Assembly: GCA_038961845.1 (NCBI GenBank)
Contig: CP152408.1
Coordinates: 1,240,001-1,304,000 of the forward strand
DNA: 64,000 nt
DNA from: Xylophilus sp. GW821-FHT01B05
Lineage (GTDB): Bacteria > Pseudomonadota > Gammaproteobacteria > Burkholderiales > Burkholderiaceae_C
Direction of reading: 5' to 3'
Below the pieces are notes generated by a model, which was given only the letters and a program-made list of their open reading frames with translations, ran no database searches and was not told the origin of the DNA. The position numbers and the translations under genes are program-made. Each line of letters opens with the position of its first letter. Positions within the stretch are counted from its first letter, which is position 1. This document shows positions 16,800 through 24,859 of this stretch, piece by piece.

Positions 16800-18379
16800 G
16801 GGGTCATGTCCTGGGGGCTGGCATCTGCCGTCATGAGCAGGCCGATGTCGCGTACCGTGGCCTCGGCGGTGGGGACGATGCCGGTCACGCGGCCGCCATT
16901 CATCACCATGATGCGATCGCTCAAGGCAAAGATCTCTTCCAGCTCGACCGACACCAGCAGGATGGCGGTGCCCGCGTCGCGGGCCTTGATCAGTTCCCGG
17001 TAGATGCGTTCTATGGCGCCGATATCCACGCCGCGCGTGGGCTGGCCCACCAGCATGAGGCGGGGCTGGCGTGCCAGTTCGCGTGCCAGCACCAGCTTTT
17101 GCTGGTTGCCGCCGGACATGTCGGCGGTGCGCAGCGTGGGCACTGCCGGACGGACGTCCATTGCGCTGATCAACTGCATCGCGCGCTTGCGCAGCCGGGC
17201 TGGAGACAGCCAGCCAGGGGGCGCCAGCGTGTCGTCGTCCTGGTAGCCGAGCACGGCGGACTCCTGCAGGCTGAAGTTCTTCACGATAGCTTCGCTCAGC
17301 CGGTCTTCGGGCACATGGGCGCAGCCCAGCTTGCGCAATGCGCCGGCATCGAGCCAGCGCTGTGACGTGAAGTGGTGCGGTACGCCGTCTGTTGCCAGGG
17401 TCATGCTGCCAGTCGTGGGCTGCAGCAGTCCTGCCAGCGTACGCAGCAACTCTGTCTGGCCATTGCCCGAGACGCCTGCAACACCCAGGATTTCGCCGGG
17501 GTAGAGGTCAAAACCCACGTCGACCATGCGCATGCAGCCGCGTGCATCGACAAGACCCAGTTCGCGCACCGACAACGTGGGTGCCAGGGCGTGGCTGCGT
17601 GCGGCCGGCTTGCGCTTGTCCACCTGCAGCAGTACGGGCCGGCCGACCATCAGCTCGGCGAGTTCTTCGCGGCTGCTCTCGGCGGTGCGGCGCTCGGCCA
17701 CCACGCGGCCGGCGCGCATGACCGTGACCCGGTCGGTCACGTCCATGATCTCCTGCAGCTTGTGCGTGATGATGACGACGGTCACCTGCCGATCGCGAAG
17801 CTCGCGCAGGATGGCAAACAACTGGCTGGCCTCTTGCGGCGTCAGCACACCGGTGGGCTCGTCAAGAATGAGTATGCGGGCGCCCCGGTACAGCGCCTTG
17901 AGGATTTCCAGGCGCTGTTGTTCGCCCACCGGCATGTCGTCCACCTGGGCGTCCAGGTCTACCTGCAGGCGATAGGTCGCCATCAGCGCCTGCAGGCGTT
18001 CCCGGGCGCGGCGCCGCGAGTTCCCCAGGCGCCAGCTGCCCTCAGCGCCCAGCAGCACGTTGTCCAGTGCCGATAGCGTGCCCACCAACATGAAGTGCTG
18101 GTGCACCATGCCGATGCCCTGTGCAATGGCGTCCGCGCTGTTGCGGATGGCCGCGGCCTGCCCGTGCAGGCGGATGCTGCCCTCGTCGGCTTGGTAGAAG
18201 CCGTACAGGATGGACATCAGCGTGGATTTACCGGCGCCGTTCTCGCCGACCACGCCATGGATGCTGCCGGCGGGCACTTGCAGGTCGACCCGGTCGTTGG
18301 CCACGACCGTGCCGAAGCGCTTGGTGATGCCCTGCAGCTCTATGGCGAACGCCGCTCCTGCGGCCTGCGGGGATGTCAT
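16796..18379 (-). CDS. ABC transporter ATPase, duplicated nucleotide-binding domains
   Basis: The 527-residue protein carries two fused ABC domains, as in the RbsA/YufO group that powers sugar and nucleoside importers. Domain 1 has Walker A GENGAGKST (residues 45-53) and Walker B ILILDEPT, but its signature is PVGEQQR rather than LSGGQ. Domain 2 has a clean signature MSGGNQQK, while its Walker A lacks the lysine (VSGNGQTEL) and its Walker B region reads LMLVGQPTRGVD. Such an asymmetric pair is usual for the group, so it is not evidence of decay. It sits between the binding-protein and permease genes. Confidence 0.95.
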   Translation of the reverse strand: MTSPQAAGAAFAIELQGITKRFGTVVANDRVDLQVPAGSIHGVVGENGAGKSTLMSILYGFYQADEGSIRLHGQAAAIRNSADAIAQGIGMVHQHFMLVGTLSALDNVLLGAEGSWRLGNSRRRARERLQALMATYRLQVDLDAQVDDMPVGEQQRLEILKALYRGARILILDEPTGVLTPQEASQLFAILRELRDRQVTVVIITHKLQEIMDVTDRVTVMRAGRVVAERRTAESSREELAELMVGRPVLLQVDKRKPAARSHALAPTLSVRELGLVDARGCMRMVDVGFDLYPGEILGVAGVSGNGQTELLRTLAGLLQPTTGSMTLATDGVPHHFTSQRWLDAGALRKLGCAHVPEDRLSEAIVKNFSLQESAVLGYQDDDTLAPPGWLSPARLRKRAMQLISAMDVRPAVPTLRTADMSGGNQQKLVLARELARQPRLMLVGQPTRGVDIGAIERIYRELIKARDAGTAILLVSVELEEIFALSDRIMVMNGGRVTGIVPTAEATVRDIGLLMTADASPQDMTP

Positions 18380-18437
18380 GGGGCCTCGTGCTCCTGGCGG
18401 AGGGGCTGCCTGCGGTGTTCCATGTCCGGGTTGGTCC

Positions 18438-19442
18438 TCAGTCGCACTTGCCCGTGGCCATGGCGTCGGTGATCTTGATCTTGCCGTCCACGATGTCTTG
18501 CCGGATGGCGTTCATCCGGGTTTCCATCGCGGGCGTCACCAGCGCGCGGTTGTCCTTGTCCAGCGCCCAGTCCACGCCGCGTTCCTTCAGGCCGATGGAG
18601 GTCACGCCGCTGGAGACAGCGCCACTCGCACCTTCGGTGAAGGCGGTCTTTACGGCCACATCGACGCGCTTGACCATGGAGGTCAGCATGGTGCCGGGGT
18701 GCAGGTGGTTCTGGTTGCTGTCCACGCCGATCGCGAACTTGCCCGCGTCGCTCACGGCCTGGTAGACGCCGATGCCGGTGCCGCCCGCGGCGGCGAAGAT
18801 CACGTCGGCACCGCGCTCCATTTGCGAGCGTGCGAGCTCGCCGCCCTTGGTCGGGTCGTTCCAGGCCGTGGGTGTGGTGCCGGTCATGTTCTGCAGCACC
18901 GCGACCTTGGGGTTGATGTAGCGTGCGCCCTGCTCGTAGCCGCAGGCGAAGCGGCGGATCAGGGGGATGTCCATGCCACCGATGAAGCCGACCTTGCCGG
19001 TGGCCGATTTCAGGGCTGCCAATGCGCCGACCAGGAATGAGCCCTCTTGTTCGCGGAACACGTAGGAGCGCACGTTGGGCCTGTCGACCGTGGTGTCGAT
19101 GATGTAGAACTGGGTTTTCGGGAACTGCGGAGCCACCTTCTCCAGGGCCGTGGCACCGCCGTAGCCGATGCTCACCACCGGATTGCTGCCGCGCTGGGCG
19201 AGCTTTTGCAGTGCCTGCTCGCGCTGGGCCTCATTGGTCAGCGAGAACTCCGCATAGCGCTTGCCCGTGGTCTTGCGGTATTCCTCTGCACCCTCGTAGG
19301 CGGACTGGTTGAAGGAGCGGTCGTACTTGCCCGCAGAGTCGAACAGCACGGCGGGCTGGGCGTCGGCGGCCGAAGCGCTCTGGAAGGTGCAGGCCAGCAG
19401 CAGGGTCGCCAGCGCAAGCGGGGCTGGCATGGTCTTCTTCAT
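18438..19442 (-). CDS. BMP/PnrA-family nucleoside-binding protein of the ABC importer
   Basis: The 334-residue protein starts MKKTMPAPLALATLLLAC and has either a cleavable signal (SASA|AD) or a lipobox at LLAC. The mature part carries Bmp-family landmarks: VLFDSAGKYDRSFNQSAYEGAEEY near its N-terminus, GSFLVGALAA, GFIGGMDIPLIRRFACGYEQGA, and GVDSNQNHL. These proteins capture purine nucleosides for the adjacent ABC transporter. The ATG at 19442 is chosen because CAGGAG stands seven bases before it; an in-frame extension to 19517 adds a non-signal-like leader. It follows lacI directly. Confidence 0.94.
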   Translation of the reverse strand: MKKTMPAPLALATLLLACTFQSASAADAQPAVLFDSAGKYDRSFNQSAYEGAEEYRKTTGKRYAEFSLTNEAQREQALQKLAQRGSNPVVSIGYGGATALEKVAPQFPKTQFYIIDTTVDRPNVRSYVFREQEGSFLVGALAALKSATGKVGFIGGMDIPLIRRFACGYEQGARYINPKVAVLQNMTGTTPTAWNDPTKGGELARSQMERGADVIFAAAGGTGIGVYQAVSDAGKFAIGVDSNQNHLHPGTMLTSMVKRVDVAVKTAFTEGASGAVSSGVTSIGLKERGVDWALDKDNRALVTPAMETRMNAIRQDIVDGKIKITDAMATGKCD

Positions 19443-19520
19443 GCGGAAACTCCTGTGGGGAACGGTTGAGGGGCGGGGGATGAAGTGCTGCAGCAGCGCA
19501 GCGGCCTGGGCGGTCATGGG

Positions 19521-20525
19521 TCAGGCCGCTGGCTGGAATGTGGCGGTGGACTCCCGCAGCATCAGATGCGGTCTCAGCACGATCTCGCGGTGCTGCATGG
19601 CGGGGGTGGCGATGCGCTCGATGAGCAGCGCGGCCGCGCGCTCGCCCAGATCGCGGATGGAGTGGCCAACGGTGGTCAGCGGGGGCGAGGTGTAGGCGCC
19701 CAGATCGATACCGTCGAAACCAATGATGGACAAGGCCTGCGGCACCGCAATCCCGAGTTCGGCGGCCGCGCGCAGCGCCCCGAGGGCCATCATGTCGTTG
19801 CAGGCGAAGATGGCACTGAAGCGCTTTTGGGCCAGCAAGGTCTGTGCGGCGCGGTAGCCCGATGCACCGCCGAAATCGCCCTCGGCGAGCCAGTCCTGGC
19901 CAGGCACTATGCCCGCGGTGGCCAGGGCCTCCTGCCAGCCGGCCTGCCGTATGCGGTTGACTTCCACCATGCTGGGGCCGCTCAGGCAGGCGATGTTGCG
20001 GTGTCCCAGGGCCAACAGGTGTTCCACCGCGAGCCGGGCGCCCGCCTGGTTGTCTATGCGCACCACATCTGCCTGCAGGCCCGGTACCAGCCGGTCCACC
20101 ATCACCAAGGGCACGTTCCGCTGGAATGGCAATGTCCTGGAGGAGGCTATGCCGGTCGACGCCACGAGCAGGCCGTCGACCCGGTGCTCCATCAGTGTTT
20201 GCCAGTAGCTAGCCTCGCGCTGCGGATCGTCGTCGGAATTGCAGAGGAACACCGAGTAGGCGCTGCGCCGGCAGTAGTCTTCGATGCCGCGCGTGAGTTC
20301 CGCGAAGAACGGATTGGTGACATTGGGCACGAGAACACCCAGGATGTGGGTTTCCCGGGTCTTCAGCGAGCGCGCGACGGCGCTTGGCAGGTAGCCGAGC
20401 TCGGACACAGCCTGCTCCACCCGGGCACGCGTGCCGTCGTTCACGCGGCGGGTGCCACGCAATACGTGTGACACCGTGGTGAAGGAAACGCCTGCCAGCG
20501 CTGCGACATCCTTGAGCGTACTCAT
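19521..20525 (-). CDS. LacI/PurR-family transcriptional regulator
   Basis: The 334-residue protein has the LacI helix-turn-helix at its N-terminus (TLKDVAALAGVSFTTVSHVLRG) with hinge region residues GYLPSAVARSLKT. The periplasmic-binding-protein-like effector domain starts at ILGVLVPNVTNPFFAEL. It is the first gene of the nucleoside transporter operon, so it probably represses its own operon and responds to a nucleoside, base or ribose. A perfect 12-bp palindrome, GCAAACGTTTGC, lies 52 bases before its ATG, with the central CG typical of LacI-family operators. The effector cannot be read from sequence. Confidence 0.95.
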   Translation of the reverse strand: MSTLKDVAALAGVSFTTVSHVLRGTRRVNDGTRARVEQAVSELGYLPSAVARSLKTRETHILGVLVPNVTNPFFAELTRGIEDYCRRSAYSVFLCNSDDDPQREASYWQTLMEHRVDGLLVASTGIASSRTLPFQRNVPLVMVDRLVPGLQADVVRIDNQAGARLAVEHLLALGHRNIACLSGPSMVEVNRIRQAGWQEALATAGIVPGQDWLAEGDFGGASGYRAAQTLLAQKRFSAIFACNDMMALGALRAAAELGIAVPQALSIIGFDGIDLGAYTSPPLTTVGHSIRDLGERAAALLIERIATPAMQHREIVLRPHLMLRESTATFQPAA

Positions 20526-20576
20526 GGTCTTTTTTCTAGGTATGGAGAGAGCGGTTGTATCAGCAGAACCGTATAC

Positions 20577-20588
20577 GCAAACGTTTGC
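20577..20588. promoter_or_regulatory. Putative LacI-family operator upstream of lacI-type gene
   Basis: GCAAACGTTTGC is a perfect dyad with a central CG, the usual form of LacI/PurR-family sites. It lies 52 bases ahead of the regulator's ATG in the 326-base divergent gap (20526-20851). On the minus strand TTTGCG at its edge could be a -35 box with TACAAC 16 bases on. The rest of the gap shows no gene or RNA that I recognise. Confidence 0.6.
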
Positions 20589-20851
20589 ATTTTGAGGTAA
20601 AGCACAAAACAGGCCAAGGGCTCTGCACTGTCCATCAAGCCTTCGCTATGTCGCATGCCCCGAAATGGTTGCTTGTGCACCATGTACAGGCGGCCGCCTG
20701 ATGGCTTCTGCATGATGTCATGCCCATGTCTCGGTTTTGTGTCAACGTGGGGCGGCACTTGTCGCGGTATTTGGCGAGACCGCATGGCGCATAGCTTGCT
20801 TGTGGGGCTGGCGCCTGTCTTCATCTTCAATCAATTCCATTTCATGTCGCC

Positions 20852-22657
20852 ATGGTTTTTTTAGCTTCTTTTCGATATGTTGCGCAAACGTTGTCGTTTG
20901 GGCGTCTGACCACGCTCGCGGCAGTGGCCTTGCTGGCAGCCTGTGCACAGATCCCGTCGCCCGTGGCGCCAGTCCAGCTAAGACTGATCGCCTTCAATGA
21001 CTTTCACGGCAACCTGGAGGCAACGGGCCTGAGCCTGGCGCTTGCCGATCCGTCGGACCCGGGGCAGTCCCTGCGCGTGGCAACGGGAGGGGCTGCAGCG
21101 CTGGCCGGATCGGTGCAGGCATTGCGCGCCTCTGCTCCTCAGTACAGCGCGGTCATCAGCAGTGGCGACATGATTGGTGCGGCACCGCTTGCCTCGTCTT
21201 TGTTCCGGCATGAATCGACGGTGGCCGTCATGAATCAGATCGGGGTGGACGTGGGCATCCCGGGCAACCACGAGTTCGACGGTGGCATCGCCGAGCTGCA
21301 GCGCATGATGCAAGGGGGCTGCGGCAAGAATGAAGCAGGTGCCGCGGGCCAATCCTGTGCCATCGGCCGCTACGAGGGCATGCGTTTTCCTCTTGTTGCC
21401 GCCAACGTCGAGCGCGTGGACGGCGGGGCGCTCTTTGCTCCTTCGGTGGTGCTGCGCTATGGCAGCCTGCGTGTCGGTTTCATTGGCGCAGTAACGGCCA
21501 CCACGCCAAGCATCGTCGTGCCATCGGGCGTGGCAGGCCTGCGTTTTGATGACGAGGCCGATGCCATCAACCGTGAAGCGGCCCGGCTCAAGGCTCAGGG
21601 CATTGAAGCCTTGGTCGCCGTTTTGCACGAGGGCGGCGTCACCGGAGGGCCCGGCATCCGTACCGACTGGAACGATAGCCGTTGTCCAGGTGCGCGCGGG
21701 GCGATCTTCGAGATTGCGCCGCGCATCAGCCAGGACGTGGACGTGATCTTCACGGCCCATACCCATCAGGGTTACCGTTGTATGGTGGGTGGCCGTCCGC
21801 TGCTGCAGGCCACCTCCTACGGGCGAGGCCTATCGGTTGTCGATGTGGTGCTGGACCCGAAAACGGGCGAAGTGGATCGTGCGCGCACCGTCAGCAGCAA
21901 TGTCCCGGTGTTCAACCAGGGCACCAACTCCGCGCAGCGCGCCGCACTGCTGGCGGCACTGCCCGAATCCTATGCACAAGCGCTGCGCAACGCCGTACCT
22001 GATGCTGCCGTGGCACGACGGGTTGCCGATTTCGTCGCATTGGCAGCCCCGCGTGCCGACCGGCCAGTGGGGCGCATCGGCGGCAATTTCGACCGCCGGG
22101 GAGCGGCCGACACTAGCGCCGGCCGGTTGATTGCCGATGCACAACTGGCTGCCACGCGCGATCCGCAGCGCGGCGGTGCGCAGATGGCGCTCATGAATCC
22201 GGGTGGCGTCCGTACCGACATGGTGTGCCGGGGCGGGCAACCTCCCTGCGCCGTCACTTATGGCGACAGCTTCAGCATGCAGCCGTTTGGCAACAGCATG
22301 GTGGTAATGACGCTGACAGGGCGCCAGCTCAAGGCCTTGCTGGAGTCGCAGCAGCCTGCAGGCGCCGCCGATCCGACGATGCTTTCGCCCTCGCTGGGAT
22401 TCGGCTATCGCTGGGTGGCCAGGGCGGCCTTCGGCGAGCGGGTGCGCGATATGCGCTTCAATGGTCAGCCCGTCGCCGACGAGCAGCGTTTGCGCGTGGC
22501 CGTCAACAGCTTCCTGGCAGATGGAGGTGATGGCTTCGTGCTGCTGCGCCAGGGCAGTGAGCGGGTCGGTGGTGCCATCGACCTGGATGCCCTGCTGGAC
22601 TATCTGTCCGGCAACCCGAGCCCTGATCTGCAAGCCCGCGTGATCTGGCAGGACTGA
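20852..22657 (+). CDS. Bifunctional metallophosphatase / 5'-nucleotidase lipoprotein
   Basis: The 601-residue protein is a UshA/CpdB-type enzyme that dephosphorylates nucleotides to nucleosides outside the inner membrane. It has a lipobox (LLAAC, Cys31), the metallophosphatase motifs FNDFHGNLE, SSGDMIG, GNHEFDGG and TAHTHQGY, and a C-terminal 5_nucleotid_C domain with NPGGVRTD and GDSFSMQPFGNSMVVMTLTG. The start is uncertain: ATG 20852 lacks a clear ribosome site, and TTG 20891 would still leave a good signal (SFGRLTTLAAVALLAAC). An operator-like sequence at 20884-20897 overlaps this start region. Divergent from the LacI regulator, it would supply nucleosides to the ABC importer. Confidence 0.93.
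   Translation: MVFLASFRYVAQTLSFGRLTTLAAVALLAACAQIPSPVAPVQLRLIAFNDFHGNLEATGLSLALADPSDPGQSLRVATGGAAALAGSVQALRASAPQYSAVISSGDMIGAAPLASSLFRHESTVAVMNQIGVDVGIPGNHEFDGGIAELQRMMQGGCGKNEAGAAGQSCAIGRYEGMRFPLVAANVERVDGGALFAPSVVLRYGSLRVGFIGAVTATTPSIVVPSGVAGLRFDDEADAINREAARLKAQGIEALVAVLHEGGVTGGPGIRTDWNDSRCPGARGAIFEIAPRISQDVDVIFTAHTHQGYRCMVGGRPLLQATSYGRGLSVVDVVLDPKTGEVDRARTVSSNVPVFNQGTNSAQRAALLAALPESYAQALRNAVPDAAVARRVADFVALAAPRADRPVGRIGGNFDRRGAADTSAGRLIADAQLAATRDPQRGGAQMALMNPGGVRTDMVCRGGQPPCAVTYGDSFSMQPFGNSMVVMTLTGRQLKALLESQQPAGAADPTMLSPSLGFGYRWVARAAFGERVRDMRFNGQPVADEQRLRVAVNSFLADGGDGFVLLRQGSERVGGAIDLDALLDYLSGNPSPDLQARVIWQD
20884..20897 (+). promoter_or_regulatory. Putative LacI-type operator at the start of the 5'-nucleotidase gene
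   Basis: GCAAACGTTGTCGT matches the minus-strand reading of 11571-11584 at all 14 positions and the lacI-proximal palindrome in its first nine. It lies within the first codons if translation starts at 20852, and just across a TTG start at 20891. A repressor bound here would block elongation or initiation. Confidence 0.4.
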
Positions 22658-22691
22658 TGTCGCGGCATAGGCATGGCGCCTGCGGGGATTC

Positions 22692-22731
22692 AGCGTAAAG
22701 AAAAAGCCCGATGCCTTTCGGCATCGGGCTT
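22692..22731 (-). terminator. Rho-independent terminator of the histone H1-like gene
   Basis: The arms AAGCCCGATGCC (22704-22715) and GGCATCGGGCTT (22720-22731) are a perfect 12-bp stem with a 4-base loop. On the minus strand they are followed by TTTCTTTAC. It sits between the convergent 5'-nucleotidase and histone-like genes and may stop transcription from both sides, though the T-tract favours the minus strand. Confidence 0.85.
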
Positions 22732-22751
22732 GAGCACGAAGTCGTGCTGAC

Positions 22752-23348
22752 TTAGGGCTTGCTGCCCGTCGGGAACGGCCAGGCGGCCTGTGGGTTCAGC
22801 GTGGTCTGCGCAGCAGGAGCCGTCGCGGACGCAGCACCCGTCGTCGCCGGGGCGGCAGGCTTGGTCTTCTTGGCAGCGGGCTTCTTTGCAGCCCTCTTGG
22901 CGGCAGCAGGAGCAGCAGCAGGCTTCTTGGCCGGTGCAGCCTTCTTCGTCACGGCCTTCTTGGCAGCAGCAGGTGCGGGCTTCTTTGCCACGACCTTCTT
23001 CGCCACAACCTTCTTGGCGGCTACCTTCTTCGCCGGTGCTGCCTTCTTGGCTGGTGCGGCCTTCTTCGCCACAACCTTCTTGGCGGCTACCTTCTTCGCC
23101 GGTGTTGCCTTCTTGGCTGGTGCAGCCTTCTTCGCCACGACCTTCTTGGCGGCTACCTTCTTCGCTGGTGCTGCCTTCTTGGCCGGTGCAGCCTTCTTCA
23201 CTGCTACCTTCTTGGCGGGCGCAGCCTTCTTGGCCGGTGCGGCCTTCTTGGCGGCTACCTTCTTCGCTGGTGCTGCTGCCTTTTTGGCTGGTGCAGCTTT
23301 CTTCGCAGGGGCCACCTTCTTTGCGGCCGGTTTTTTCGCAGTTGCCAT
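22752..23348 (-). CDS. Histone H1-like DNA-binding protein, Lys/Ala/Pro repeats
   Basis: The 198-residue protein is almost wholly built of AAPAKK, VAAKK and VVAKK repeats, the pattern of betaproteobacterial H1-like proteins (Bordetella BpH1 type) that bind DNA non-specifically and compact the nucleoid. The C-terminal 30 residues change to an Ala/Thr/Gln-rich stretch ending WPFPTGSKP. Two adjacent ATGs are possible. I prefer 23348 because AAGGAG then stands at a better distance; 23351 adds one Met. Near-identical 60-90 bp tandem units in the DNA make this gene prone to length change between strains. A strong terminator follows. Confidence 0.92.
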   Translation of the reverse strand: MATAKKPAAKKVAPAKKAAPAKKAAAPAKKVAAKKAAPAKKAAPAKKVAVKKAAPAKKAAPAKKVAAKKVVAKKAAPAKKATPAKKVAAKKVVAKKAAPAKKAAPAKKVAAKKVVAKKVVAKKPAPAAAKKAVTKKAAPAKKPAAAPAAAKRAAKKPAAKKTKPAAPATTGAASATAPAAQTTLNPQAAWPFPTGSKP

Positions 23349-23451
23349 CATTTTCTCCTTGGTCACATTACAAAGAGCACTTCACGCGCATCGAGGCGGC
23401 GTGGAATGATCCATGGCGCTGAAGCTTGGCCTCAACACCATGAACGCGGGA

Positions 23452-23494
23452 ACGCCTGCCCACGCACTCTGACGGTGCATTGGTGGGCAGGCGT
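23452..23494. other. Long stem-loop between nrdB and the histone-like gene
   Basis: ACGCCTGCCCAC (23452-23463) and GTGGGCAGGCGT (23483-23494) are a perfect 12-bp inverted repeat, with a smaller GCAC/GTGC pair inside the loop. It lies 35 bases after the nrdB stop. No T-tract follows on the minus strand, so it is not a canonical terminator, but it may end or stabilise the nrd transcript. The rest of 23349-23528 shows nothing else. Confidence 0.5.
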
Positions 23495-23528
23495 GAATCG
23501 GAATACATGTTGTCTTTTGTCAGAACCT

Positions 23529-24686
23529 CTAGTCCCAGGACAGCGCGCCCCCCGACTGGTACTCGATGACGCGCGTCTCGAAGAAGTTGCGCTCCTTCTT
23601 GAGGTCAATCATCTCGCTCATCCAGGGGAACGGGTTCTCTTCATTGGGGAACAAGGCTTCCAGACCGATCTGCGTTGCGCGCCGGTTGGCGATGTAGCGC
23701 AGATAACCCTTGAACATGGAAGCATTCATGCCGAGCACGCCGCGCGGCATGGTGTCCTCGGCGTACTGGTATTCGAGTTCCACGGCCTTCACGAACAATG
23801 CCTTGATCTCGGCCTTGAACTCTGCCGTCCACAGGTTGGGGTTCTCGAGCTTGAGCTGGTTGATCAGGTCGATGCCGAAGTTGCAGTGCATGGACTCGTC
23901 GCGCAGGATGTACTGGTACTGCTCGGCGGCGCCGGTCATCTTGTTCTGGCGGCCCAGCGCCAGGATCTGCGTGAAGCCTACGTAGAAGAACAGGCCTTCC
24001 ATCAGGCAGGCGAAGACGATGAGGGACTTCAGCAGCGTCTGGTCGGTTTCGTGCGTGCCGGTCTTGAAGTGCGGATCGCTGATGGCTTCGATGAACGGGA
24101 GCAGGAACTCGTCCTTGTTGCGGATCGACGCGATCTCGTTGTACGCGTTGAAGATCTCGCTTTCGTCCAGACCGAGCGACTCGACGATGTACTGGTAAGC
24201 GTGCGTGTGGATCGCTTCTTCAAAAGCCTGGCGCAGCAGGAACTGGCGGCATTCGGGCGCCGTGATGTGGCGGTAGGTGCCCAGCACGATGTTGTTGGCG
24301 GCCAGCGAGTCGGCGGTCACGAAGAAGCCGAGGTTGCGCTTGACGATGCGGCGCTCGTCTTCGGTCAGGCCGTTCGGGTCTTTCCACAGAGCGATGTCGC
24401 GCGTCATGTTCACTTCCTGCGGCATCCAGTGGTTGGCGCAGGTGGCAAGGTACTTCTCCCAGGCCCACTTGTACTTGAAGGGGACGAGCTGGTTGACGTC
24501 GGTCTTGGCGTTGATGATGCGCTTGTCTGCGGCATTGACGCGGCGGTGCGTGGCCGGCACTGCGTTCGATTGTGCAGCGCTGATGCCGAGTGCCGTTGCA
24601 GATGCAGCGGCCTCGCGTGTGCCGGGCGTACCGCTTGATTGCGGCGCCGGCGATGATGGCTTGACTTCTTCGTCCCAGGTCAGCAT
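23529..24686 (-). CDS. nrdB: Class Ia ribonucleoside-diphosphate reductase, beta subunit
   Basis: NrdB holds the di-iron centre and tyrosyl radical that start ribonucleotide reduction by NrdA. The 385-residue protein has iron-ligand segments including [16 protein letters not shown] and [16 protein letters not shown], and a family C-terminus. The first 60 residues form a polar, Pro/Ser/Ala-rich extension before the conserved [27 protein letters not shown]. Such an extension is common in betaproteobacteria. The gene lies 173 bases after nrdA on the same strand. I noticed no gene in the gap. Confidence 0.96.
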   Translation of the reverse strand: MLTWDEEVKPSSPAPQSSGTPGTREAAASATALGISAAQSNAVPATHRRVNAADKRIINAKTDVNQLVPFKYKWAWEKYLATCANHWMPQEVNMTRDIALWKDPNGLTEDERRIVKRNLGFFVTADSLAANNIVLGTYRHITAPECRQFLLRQAFEEAIHTHAYQYIVESLGLDESEIFNAYNEIASIRNKDEFLLPFIEAISDPHFKTGTHETDQTLLKSLIVFACLMEGLFFYVGFTQILALGRQNKMTGAAEQYQYILRDESMHCNFGIDLINQLKLENPNLWTAEFKAEIKALFVKAVELEYQYAEDTMPRGVLGMNASMFKGYLRYIANRRATQIGLEALFPNEENPFPWMSEMIDLKKERNFFETRVIEYQSGGALSWD

Positions 24687-24859
24687 AGGTTTTCCAGTAG
24701 TCGGATTATGAAAGCAGGCATGCGAAATGAAAAGGTCCTGTCACAGGTCCATGCACTTCGCGATGCCCTCCTTGTTGCTCGGCTGCATCGTTGCGCGCGT
24801 TGCGGGGACCGCAAGCGCGCAGTGGCTCCGGGTCTTTTCTCTTTCGCTTCCTCGTGGCG

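Noticed and set aside
22790..23340. Non-coding tandem repeat
   Set aside because: It is in frame as Lys/Ala-rich histone-like protein, with a ribosome site and terminator.
24687..24859. Small gene between nrdA and nrdB
   Set aside because: The plus-strand frame starting at 24708 runs into nrdA antisense, has no ribosome site and no recognisable product.
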